Below are positions 56,501 to 62,608 of a stretch of 64,000 nucleotides of DNA, piece by piece. The DNA is from CAYPNF01 sp964411985 (GTDB lineage: Bacteria; Verrucomicrobiota; Verrucomicrobiia; Limisphaerales; J093), in the NCBI GenBank assembly GCA_964411985.1, contig CAYPNF010000044.1:1-64000 (forward strand), in the 5' to 3' direction. The position numbers and the translations under genes are program-made. Each line of letters opens with the position of its first letter. The stretch's first letter is position 1. The notes under the pieces are model-generated. The model ran no database searches, was not told the origin of the DNA, and saw only the letters and a program-made list of their open reading frames with translations.

Positions 56501-59500
56501 CCTGCTGCAGTTGCTTCCCGCCGTCGACCTGCCCCTCGGTCCTTACACCGGGACCCTGGCCATCCAGTCGGGTAGTCAGGATCTGAACGTGCCGTTCCAA
56601 TTCCGCGCTTTGTCGGAAGCCAAAGGGGATCTGCTCATCACCACCGTGGACGAGTACACCTTCTACGCCGAAGGCGCGCCGAAAGTCGCCGGAGCATCCA
56701 TCACGGTTCAGGATGCGGTCACCACGCAAGTCGTGGCCACTGGTGTTAGTGATTCGGCCGGCCAATTCCTGATCCAGCAACTCCCCGAGGGTTATTACGA
56801 AATCCATGTGTCCGCAGACCGACACTCCCCTTTCCGCGAAACAACACTGGTCGTGGCAGGCAAGCAAAACGAGTTCCAGGCTTTTCCCCGACGACAGGCA
56901 GTTCAATACATCTGGCGAGTCGTCCCCACCGATGTCCAGGACCGCACGAAGATCGTGATCGAGACGGTCTTTGAAGCGTTCGTCCCGATGCCAGTCGTGA
57001 CGGTCGACCCACCGTTAATCGATTTGTCCGAATTCACCGCTGACGTGACGCAAATTGACCTGAAGGTGGAGAACCACGGCCTGATCGCCGCCAAGGAAGC
57101 CACGCTCAGTTTTGGAACCCATCCGGATTGGATCTTCGAGTTACTCGTGGAGGACCTGGGGGACATCCCGGCGCGTAGCTCCTTCACGGTACCTCTCCTT
57201 ATCAAGAAGGCAAAAGCGGGCGCGGCACCTTCGAAGGTCAGCCTGGCGTCCCTCTCGGGCGGTGGCGGCGGGTGTTCGGTCTCGGGGAACTGCAAATTCG
57301 TCATTGAATGTGGCGGTGGCAAAATGGGCGGCGGCGCTTCGATCGCCGTCATTAACGCAAGCGCCTCAGGGAATTGTGGCGGGGGTGGTGGAGGCTATCC
57401 GGGAGGCTCTGGCGGGGGAGGAGGGAGAGCGGGTGGTGGAGGGGGCGGCAATCCCGGAAGCAGCGGCGATTCCGGAGGCTCCTGCGATGGTTGCGCCATG
57501 GCGATGATGAAGGCCATCGTGGAGTGCGCTCTGAAGTTCGTGCTCAACGACGCGATTAAGTGTGGCAAAGATACCTACAGCTGCGTGTCCAAGATGAGTG
57601 ATGGGCTCTCCACCGGCGGGGTATACAAGTGCTTCAAAGCGATCGTCAGTTGTGCCAAAGCGGCAGGTAAGAAGATTCCCCTGGTGGGGGGCTTGAAGTA
57701 TATTGAGTGTGCCTACGGAATCCTGACAGCCTGTGACAGCCTCGGCGGAGGTGGAGGTAGTGGCGGTGGAGGCGGTGGCTCTGGTGGAGGGGGCAGCGAC
57801 CCGAAGGCCTCGGACCCCGCAAGCCGCCTGGTTCGCCTGAAAAACTTGGATCCGGGTTCTCCGACTTGGCTGCGATATCCGTCCTTCAAGCTTATGACGG
57901 CCGCCGATCCTTCGCGCCTGCCTTCCTCTGTCCAACCTCTCGTGCTTCGCATGGAACGGATGCTGAAGACCTACCAGCCCATCATCTACCTGTTTGGTGA
58001 TGAAGCTTGGGTACGGGGGGAAACCAACGATGGATTTGACCTTTGGACCGACGCTTTCACGGCAGCAACGGATGAAGCCGGCCCAGACGGCATCAAGGTG
58101 AACGCCGCGGAGCGCGCCACGCTGCTGGCCAGCCAACGGCCTGCCACCGTATCCGCCCAACTGGTTCAGGACACCCTCGACCGCTGGAATCGATCGGTCG
58201 ATTACTGGAATGCGGGCGTTTTCAACCTAGCCCAGGTGCCCGCCGGCCAAAGCCAGGTCTTCATCGCCCTGGACATCTGGAAAGAGCTCTGCGATGCGGC
58301 ACTCGAAGCCTTCGCCGCAGCCGAGGCCGAAGGATACGCCGACCCCGTGGATGCTCTTCAAAAGTTCGGGGGCGAATACTTGGACTTCCTCTCCCAAGGA
58401 GACGGTGACGGGGTCTGCGCTCATGTGCGCCTTCGCTTGGAGCAGGAGGCCGTAGTAACCCGGGAGGGCTTCCAAGCCGCTCTGGACATTGTCAATAACT
58501 CGCAAAGCCCGCTCACCGATCTCTCGGTGGAGGTCGCCATCCGACGTCGTAACGGCCAAGATGCCACCGAGTTCTTCGCGATCAAGCCCCCGCAGCTCAC
58601 CGACGTTACCGCCGTCGACGGGAACGGGGTGATCGCGCTGGGGGCGACCGGAAAGGCCGTCTGGACCATCGTTGCCACCACCGATGCCGTTCATGGCTCC
58701 CCTGAGGAGTTCCTGGTCAGCGGCCTCCTCCGCTATCGGCAAGATGGCCTGCAGATCCGGGTTCCGCTGGCACCCACCAGCATCACCGTTCATCCCAGTC
58801 CCAGCCTCGCCGTAAAGTATTTCCACCAAAGAGAGGTGTTTGCAGACGACCCCTTCACGGTGGAAGTGGAACCAAGCGTTCCGTACTCGCTCGCGGTCAT
58901 GGTCGAAAACAAGGGCCATGGTTCCGCCCGCGATGTGAGAATTGATTCAGCCCAACCAAAAATCGTCGACAACGAGAAAGGTTTGTTTGCCGACTTCAAG
59001 ATTATCGCAACGGAGGTGGCTGGACAGAATCTGCAGCCTTCCCTCTCGGTGGAGTTTGGAGAGATTCCGCCGGGAACGAACGCCATCGGGCGCTGGTTGC
59101 TCACCTCCACAATTCTGGGTGGCTTCATTGACTACTCTGCCACGTTTGAGCATCTGGATGGACTCGGAAACAAGAAACTCTCCCTCGTGGAAGGAGTGCA
59201 GATCCATGAACTCATCCATATCGTCCAGGCGACCGGTGACATGAAAGATGGGCGGCCGGACTTCCTCGTCAATGACATCGCGGACCTGTACGATCGCCCC
59301 GACACACTGCACCTCAGCGACGGATCCACCCGCCCAGTGGGCGTGGTGCTCGAAGGCGCGGTCGACCAAGCACCCACTTCCGGGAACCTTCAGGCTCGCA
59401 TCAGCGCGAAACTGCCAAGCGGATTTGCCTACCTGCGCATCCCGGAACCCGGAAACGGGAAACTCAGATTGGTCCGGGTAGTACGTTCCGACGGCTTCGA

Positions 59501-61142
59501 ACTCCCGTTTGGCGAGAACGTCTGGACCACCGACCGCACTTTCCTCGGGAACGCCCGTCGCCCGGTCGTGGAAAACACGTTACATCTATTCGACCGTGAC
59601 AGCACCGGACAGTACACGTTGTACTACGCCGCTCTTCCTGCAGGCGACGAAATCCCCCCCACCAGCGTCGTGACCAGTCTGCCTCCCGAAAGCTATGCAC
59701 GCATCCCGGTCACTTGGTCCGGACAGGACAACGCCGGCGGCAGTGGCATTCAGTTCTATGATGTTTACGTTTCGATTGACGGCGGTCCTTTCACAGAGTG
59801 GCAGACCGAAACGCTGGATCGAAGCGCCATTTATCTCGGCGCCCTTGGCAAGACTTACGCGTTCTTCACCGTCGCCACCGACAATGCAGGCAACCGGGAA
59901 GCCCAGCCAGCCATGGCCGATGCCAGCACGAAGGTTACCCGCATCAACAAAGCGCCTGTGTTAGAGGCCATCAGCGATCAAAGCATTGCGGAAGGGGACT
60001 CCTTCATCCTCCAACCGATCGCCTCAGACCCGGATGGTGACGAACTCGTCTTCAGCCTGAACACGAATCTCCCCCCCAACGTGGTCATTCATCCTTACAC
60101 AGGGTTGATTACCTGGGTAACCGGTGAGGGCAACGGCGGCACCGTCACCGAGTTTGTGCTGCAGGTCCTGGATAACGGATCGCCTCGCATGGGTGCCATT
60201 CAGAAGTTCAAAGTGGCGGTGGACGTCGACAACCAACCCCCCATCCTCTCGGCCATCCCCAATCGAACGATCAACGAGGGTTACCTCCTGTCTGTCACCA
60301 ACACCGCCATCGATACCGATCTGCCGAAGCAAAAACTGAGTTTCAGCCTCGCTTCGGGCGCGCCCCTGGGAGCGACGATCCATCCCACCAATGGGATTTT
60401 CACCTGGCGCCCCACCGAATCCCAGGGAGGGACCACCAACCGCGTCACCGTCATCGTCCATGACGACGGCAACCCGCCGCTCGCCGCTGAACAGGCCTTC
60501 GTCATCGTAGTGCGGGATACACAGAGCGACTTCAGGCTCAGCTTGGGAACCACCAACCTGCTAGTGGGGCAAAGCAGCAGCTTGCCCTTGGTGCTCGCGG
60601 CCGGGGCTGACTTGGCCCAACTCACCTTTGACTTGAGCGCCAAGGATGCCCATCTGGAAAACGTGGAGCTCGAAACCATTGGAAGCCAAATCGTTTCAGC
60701 AGCCTTCGAGCCTGCCGGTGAGGGGATTTACCAAGTACGGCTCGACCTCAACCCCGATCAGGCTCAAGGGGGATCACGCACGGTCGGGCACCTCCGGTTC
60801 GACACCAAGCCCGCTGGCGCCTCCTCCGTCGCTTCCCTGCTCATGAACGATCTGAGAGGACAACGCCAGGCAGGTGAGCCAATCCTAAACGCATTAGCGA
60901 TCGCAGGGAGGATCTTCCTGATCGAAGTAGAACCCTTGCTAGATATCGGCCAGTCTTCGGACCGTGTCAGGCTTACCCTCTTTGGCATACCTGGAAAACA
61001 GTACATGCTCCAGAAATGCGTAGAGGGTCTTGGCAGCCAATGGACTGATGAGGAATTACTTACCTTAGTCGGCGCTTCGCAGCAAATCGAGCGTCCTCTC
61101 ACGGCCCAGGCGACCACCTACTACCGATTGGTAGAACGTTAG
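50574..61142 (+). CDS. 3522-residue secreted multidomain repeat protein
   Basis: One unbroken frame of 3522 residues. A signal peptide (YLPLLLGLCLVFAPNVGMGA) is followed by four tandem repeats of about 165 residues (residues about 143-808; shared ISLPKL, YAE and IPNVT motifs). Three CARDB-like domains (about 813-1170), four Calx-beta-like domains (about 1177-1588; VSEGAG, VTVTDDDG) and a fourth CARDB come next. Carboxypeptidase-regulatory-like and Ig-like domains follow, then a Gly/Cys-rich region at about 2228-2413. Then come helical and beta domains, two PIG/cadherin-like domains (about 3127-3315), a cohesin-like beta domain (about 3318-3445) and a tail ending TTYYRLVER. The start is TTG 50574 or possibly GTG 50595; the leader is intact from either. 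The role is probably cell surface or adhesion; no enzyme domain is seen. Confidence 0.88.
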   Translation: MFLIKINVNTYLPLLLGLCLVFAPNVGMGATLTWDGEGGDSLWETAANWAGDELPTSEDDVVISLTAGARVEHGSGFSRIRSLRCTGHFLLSDGTLELTDGVSTVNGTLTLAGGTLEVSGSASSFTAGGTLTHQGTAVYAKDGASIRLPGLSRLSQSVNGSINLEASDPGSLLDLPDVTSAAVPDYYRLDLVATYGGKISLPKLAQVDGALDAYAEADDALVDLRGLTGSLRKTRLGSASIEARSGGTIQIPNVTSLDSVDLVLRGTGQVPTTQITTFTGANLTLDGLTNHFPALTNIDRAGIYLSGGAKATIVGLAQIVAGPSHNFYIEVRSPDSALSLPNLAKVVVEPYYRFNLEVYEGGRISLPKLQTLDGAINAYAEDAGSVVELPGLSGRLVNAKAGGAYIESREGGAILIPNVTALERINLTLRGTGTVPLSQVTAFNKADLHFDGNTNSLPGLTNVDSSNITAERGAKVTLGGVTRMIQPESASMELVARDVGSRLSLPNLTQTSLPDYYHLKLEAQAGGEVSLPKLIDVGGAISAYANGPTSTIDLPSISGVFSNPDRGGAYIETRNGGGILIPNVTGLQNINLTLRGATRTPTAQLVSFHDAVLQLDNMTGNFPALSSFQAADITLEGQAELTLASVTELVNTNSASITIKASEASVLNLPKVARTSIREYYQLELFAYSGSRISLPALSTVEGALDVYAEGNGSLVDLPGLRGTLANGPRGGAYLEARTGGTVLIPNVTGIHNYNVTVRNTGRMSTTQLTSLTASEVLVDGTQLTFAALSDTTGTTFKYENGGTAVFQPPTDLTITDLRAPTTVVANEPVEVSWQITNQGTSVTNAAWSDALFLSTDAKIGDDLLLGLVAASGDLPSGGSLRLTNRLIFSPSMAGTRWLVAAANQSHTVFEGTNYFNNTNITSSAIQIQAPDLVVDSVTVQPASAQVGTPVSVTWKVRNAGTASARGPWVDHLDLATGPGMNGESFSLGHTNATEDLAPGASYTKTVSVKLPLLSPLPTGPFVVKVVADATDTVAESNDLNVNSSTGLTLTLPPLPDLAIAQIVSPSVLQPGQTATFSWSITNRGTAKASGPWKESLYLATIAQIGIRVPIAILSFTNEVAAGAALVRTQQIVLPWEITAGAMPLTLLVDSDHVIAELDESNNAGSASPSPSVPAVLALQLSTSTVSETAVDTDWVALVTRNGDPTSALTVNLTSGDPASLTVPATVTFKSGENSATFKLAAKHDGIPTADKSITVTAAATGYQAASALVTVENVDHPQLTLQVSSPALLEGSSLTATLSHNGADKPAVSAKLTSTSNGRLTLPDTVSIPAGQSSATFEVLGTENTLVEPRRTYVIQASAPDFTSTSIPLDVLDDDLLVFGLSLAASTVSEGAGVEATTATVSRGSVSPRSLTVEVQSSNPGVASVPATVTIPGGQASVSFPIAVLNNTQVDGPKTTVLRAFALATISGERLAESDPVTLTVTDDDGPSLFVTLERDVVAEGLAVATTLTVSRNASTNQPLVVSVVSSLPSEATVPPNLTIPAGQASATVPVSTKEDQTVDGNKRVQFTATATGFTPGVASLVVTDVKLPDLMVSEVTAPDSAETEGFVNIAYRVRNQGLASAGTNWVTRIFLSSDPAVGNDVFLAEYVFNGNLPVGQAFGQSRQVRLPQVAGDYWIVVQTDADGRIDEILEDNNFMVLARPLRVTAAYMAQVETDLTAAVAGTPVPLRGVATRTSTGGPAPFVLVNISLQLRGMTRVISALTDEVGRFAVTFTPLPGEAGFYEIGAAHPGMASAPIQDSFTLHGLKAEPVAALKIAEGGTSNLKVTIQNLGDRPLSGLQTTVATKPSNLGVTATLPGGSNLPGMGSAELQVSIQGIQPSALPGEVVLEVKSAEGARVEIPISVVVDSMQPRLVVNPVELVAGMKVGGQALVDFTISNQGGAPSEPITVALPQVPWMRVATPNPLPSLAPGETNHILLQLLPAVDLPLGPYTGTLAIQSGSQDLNVPFQFRALSEAKGDLLITTVDEYTFYAEGAPKVAGASITVQDAVTTQVVATGVSDSAGQFLIQQLPEGYYEIHVSADRHSPFRETTLVVAGKQNEFQAFPRRQAVQYIWRVVPTDVQDRTKIVIETVFEAFVPMPVVTVDPPLIDLSEFTADVTQIDLKVENHGLIAAKEATLSFGTHPDWIFELLVEDLGDIPARSSFTVPLLIKKAKAGAAPSKVSLASLSGGGGGCSVSGNCKFVIECGGGKMGGGASIAVINASASGNCGGGGGGYPGGSGGGGGRAGGGGGGNPGSSGDSGGSCDGCAMAMMKAIVECALKFVLNDAIKCGKDTYSCVSKMSDGLSTGGVYKCFKAIVSCAKAAGKKIPLVGGLKYIECAYGILTACDSLGGGGGSGGGGGGSGGGGSDPKASDPASRLVRLKNLDPGSPTWLRYPSFKLMTAADPSRLPSSVQPLVLRMERMLKTYQPIIYLFGDEAWVRGETNDGFDLWTDAFTAATDEAGPDGIKVNAAERATLLASQRPATVSAQLVQDTLDRWNRSVDYWNAGVFNLAQVPAGQSQVFIALDIWKELCDAALEAFAAAEAEGYADPVDALQKFGGEYLDFLSQGDGDGVCAHVRLRLEQEAVVTREGFQAALDIVNNSQSPLTDLSVEVAIRRRNGQDATEFFAIKPPQLTDVTAVDGNGVIALGATGKAVWTIVATTDAVHGSPEEFLVSGLLRYRQDGLQIRVPLAPTSITVHPSPSLAVKYFHQREVFADDPFTVEVEPSVPYSLAVMVENKGHGSARDVRIDSAQPKIVDNEKGLFADFKIIATEVAGQNLQPSLSVEFGEIPPGTNAIGRWLLTSTILGGFIDYSATFEHLDGLGNKKLSLVEGVQIHELIHIVQATGDMKDGRPDFLVNDIADLYDRPDTLHLSDGSTRPVGVVLEGAVDQAPTSGNLQARISAKLPSGFAYLRIPEPGNGKLRLVRVVRSDGFELPFGENVWTTDRTFLGNARRPVVENTLHLFDRDSTGQYTLYYAALPAGDEIPPTSVVTSLPPESYARIPVTWSGQDNAGGSGIQFYDVYVSIDGGPFTEWQTETLDRSAIYLGALGKTYAFFTVATDNAGNREAQPAMADASTKVTRINKAPVLEAISDQSIAEGDSFILQPIASDPDGDELVFSLNTNLPPNVVIHPYTGLITWVTGEGNGGTVTEFVLQVLDNGSPRMGAIQKFKVAVDVDNQPPILSAIPNRTINEGYLLSVTNTAIDTDLPKQKLSFSLASGAPLGATIHPTNGIFTWRPTESQGGTTNRVTVIVHDDGNPPLAAEQAFVIVVRDTQSDFRLSLGTTNLLVGQSSSLPLVLAAGADLAQLTFDLSAKDAHLENVELETIGSQIVSAAFEPAGEGIYQVRLDLNPDQAQGGSRTVGHLRFDTKPAGASSVASLLMNDLRGQRQAGEPILNALAIAGRIFLIEVEPLLDIGQSSDRVRLTLFGIPGKQYMLQKCVEGLGSQWTDEELLTLVGASQQIERPLTAQATTYYRLVER

Positions 61143-61173
61143 CCGATCCTCTCTCGTGCCGTCCTTTGGGCTG

Positions 61174-61197
61174 CTGCCCCCCCAACAGGGGGGGCAG
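61174..61197 (+). terminator. GC hairpin after the giant gene
   Basis: CTGCCCCCCC and GGGGGGGCAG form a perfect 10-bp stem around AACA, 31 bases after the stop codon. No T-run follows, so it is more likely a Rho-linked or 3'-end-protecting hairpin than a classic intrinsic terminator. Confidence 0.6.
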
Positions 61198-61245
61198 ACC
61201 CAACGGAAAACCAAAACGCGAGCGCAATTCGATCTATTTTTCTGC

Positions 61246-61273
61246 GTGACAGCCTTTTCGCGGTCAGTATAGT
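61246..61273 (+). promoter_or_regulatory. Probable tRNA-Glu promoter
   Basis: GTGACA at 61246-61251 and TATAGT at 61268-61273, with a 16-base spacer, resemble sigma-70 boxes. The tRNA begins 16 bases after the -10 box. Confidence 0.6.
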
Positions 61274-61288
61274 CGCAGGTCCCTTGAC

Positions 61289-61364
61289 GACCCTATCGTC
61301 CAGTGGCCTAGGACACCGCCCTTTCACGGCGGTAACACGGGTTCGAATCCCGTTAGGGTCGCCA
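61289..61364 (+). tRNA. tRNA-Glu (TTC), CCA encoded
   Basis: GACCCTA pairs with TAGGGTC to form the acceptor stem. The anticodon stem CCGCC/GGCGG encloses loop CTTTCAC, giving anticodon TTC (glutamate GAA/GAG). The T-arm reads CGGGTTCGAATCCCG. Discriminator G at 61361 is followed by a genomically encoded CCA at 61362-61364. Confidence 0.97.
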
Positions 61365-61429
61365 CTTTCTTCCTAATACCACAATATCAACGAGTTAAAG
61401 CGTGTTCGCCTGCACTAAATGGTGCTAGA

Positions 61430-61517
61430 ACTATGTGCATACTATGTGCACAAGGCGTGAATCTCCCACAGTCGCGCACAGCCGCTCAGCCGATTGGAAT
61501 CCGTTTGGAAACGGATT
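61430..61517. promoter_or_regulatory. Tandem and inverted repeats upstream of the small RHH-like gene
   Basis: ACTATGTGCA occurs at 61430-61439 and again at 61441-61450, one helical turn apart. At 61498-61517 lies a perfect nine-base dyad AATCCGTTT-GG-AAACGGATT followed by TTTC. These occupy the 180-base gap after tRNA-Glu and precede the ATG at 61545. Either could be an operator for the ribbon-helix-helix-like product; the dyad could instead be a terminator. Confidence 0.45.
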
Positions 61518-61544
61518 TTCTGGAGCGAAACCAGAAGGAAAAAC

Positions 61545-61751
61545 ATGCGTAGTCCATCCAAACCCACCACCAACCGCAACACCGCCCAGAGGGCAGGGAA
61601 GCCCATAACCGTCAGGGTGAACCTGAACCCCTCAATAGCCCGTTTGATCCGCCAGTTCGCCCGCAGGGCGGGTTTGAGCGTAGACGACGTGGCCAATCAG
61701 GCTCTGGCCTTCAGCTACCGGGATACCATTGGGCACGCCGCCGGAAAGTAG
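61545..61751 (+). CDS. Small ribbon-helix-helix-like protein
   Basis: A 68-residue protein. A basic N terminus (SPSKPTTNRNTAQRAG) leads to a strand, PITVRVNL, and two helices (PSIARLIRQFARRAG and SVDDVANQALAFSY), the layout of a CopG/Arc-type DNA-binding domain. A Shine-Dalgarno AGAAGGA lies about six bases upstream of this ATG, deciding it against a longer reading from 61494. It may control itself through the repeats just upstream. The family call is by pattern and not firm. Confidence 0.6.
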   Translation: MRSPSKPTTNRNTAQRAGKPITVRVNLNPSIARLIRQFARRAGLSVDDVANQALAFSYRDTIGHAAGK

Positions 61752-61761
61752 ACTTCAACCC

Positions 61762-62052
61762 ATGAACACCATGAAAAAGAACCTACTCTCCTTGACCGTG
61801 ATCTGGATCCTCGCCGTCGGATGCGCCTCCACTCCAGCCGCCTCCCGTTGGTATCAGGAAGGTAAGACTCAGGAGGATGTCACCAGAGACCTCGCCCGTT
61901 GCCGCCTAGAGGCAGAACGCACCTCCTCGGGGCAAGTCACCGGCTGGAACGCCGGAAGTTACTTCGCCAACGCGGCAGGAGCCTCGGTGCACAAGAAAGC
62001 GATGATCGAGGACGGCATGGTCGCGCTCGGGTACAGGAAGAAGTCCAAGTAG
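61762..62052 (+). CDS. Small lipoprotein
   Basis: A 96-residue protein with a lipoprotein signal: LLSLTVIWILAVGC, Cys being the lipidated residue after about residue 20. The mature part is polar (TQEDVTRDLARCRLEA) and ends in a short hydrophobic glycine-containing segment. It resembles the short outer-membrane glycine-zipper lipoproteins of many Gram-negative bacteria. An ATG nine bases downstream (61771) is an equal candidate start. An intrinsic terminator follows at 62075. Confidence 0.72.
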   Translation: MNTMKKNLLSLTVIWILAVGCASTPAASRWYQEGKTQEDVTRDLARCRLEAERTSSGQVTGWNAGSYFANAAGASVHKKAMIEDGMVALGYRKKSK

Positions 62053-62074
62053 CCAGCACACCGGATCTGCGCAG

Positions 62075-62102
62075 CCCGCTCCTTCACTGGGGCGGGTTTT
62101 CT
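62075..62102 (+). terminator. Intrinsic terminator after the lipoprotein gene
   Basis: CCCGCTCC and GGGGCGGG form an eight-base stem (one G-U pair) around TTCACT, followed directly by TTTTCT. It stands 23 bases after the stop codon of the lipoprotein. Confidence 0.8.
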
Positions 62103-62608
62103 ATTGATCGCATCCCTGCCTTCAGGGCAACGTACCGACCTCCCGACGGGGTCGTTGCTTTCGGGGCATCTCCGCCTTTGAAAGCTCCCCTTCTTTACGA
62201 CCCCGTTGGGTCTCTTCCATGCGACGCCACCCACTAGAGTGCCCTTCTTTACACCCCCATAGAGAGATTCTAGGCACTTTGATTCACGGGAAGTGTCAGG
62301 ACAGCGGACATCCGATACCTGGTCTCCTGGACCCCTCCGCCCCGGTGCTACTGCTTGCAAACGCGGCCGTTCTGGGCAAGTCTGTTCCTGAACTTCTGCC
62401 ATGAGAACGAAGCTCGTTTGGGGCCATCGTCTTTCCTGGCAGTGAACCGAAAGCTCAGGAGTGAGATACAGGGCCTTTCACAGGGTTGGACCGGTCGGGA
62501 GACCGGGGTTCAGGTGCCATCGCCTGAAGGAGGGAGGAGCTGCGTCTTGGGTGCTGTCCTGGAACAACCCGGAGCCGGACCTGCATATCTCTTGTGAAAG
62601 CACCAATT
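62103..62608 (+). other. 506-base leader region with several dyads; no gene
   Basis: No convincing coding frame is present. ACGGGGTCGT at 62146-62155 and ACGACCCCGT at 62197-62206 are 10-base inverted arms 41 bases apart. Further on, ACCGGTCGGGAGACCGGGGT and TTCAGGTGCCATCGCCTGAA (ends near 62529) are two nested or adjacent dyads. They lie in the 5' leader of the leucine-rich-repeat gene. They do not match any riboswitch I know. The promoter for that gene should lie here. Confidence 0.5.

Noticed and set aside
57360..57810. Short GC repeats that could suggest a CRISPR or VNTR array
   Set aside because: They are poly-Gly codons in the giant gene; no constant repeat with unique spacers.
57366..58160. 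264-codon minus-strand frame under the giant protein, including a low-complexity Thr/Ala region
   Set aside because: Arises from the Gly-codon tracts of the opposite strand; no start signal or family match.
61365..61544. tRNA-Glu as an integration site with an attachment repeat
   Set aside because: No copy of the tRNA 3' end and no integrase in the window; kept only as a possibility under the RHH-like locus finding.
61959..62402. 147-codon minus-strand frame across the lipoprotein gene and leader region
   Set aside because: Antisense to the lipoprotein and its terminator; no ribosome site and no family match.
62460..62608. Possible c-di-GMP or other known riboswitch before the LRR gene
   Set aside because: Dyads are present but none of the conserved bases of the classes I know are in place.
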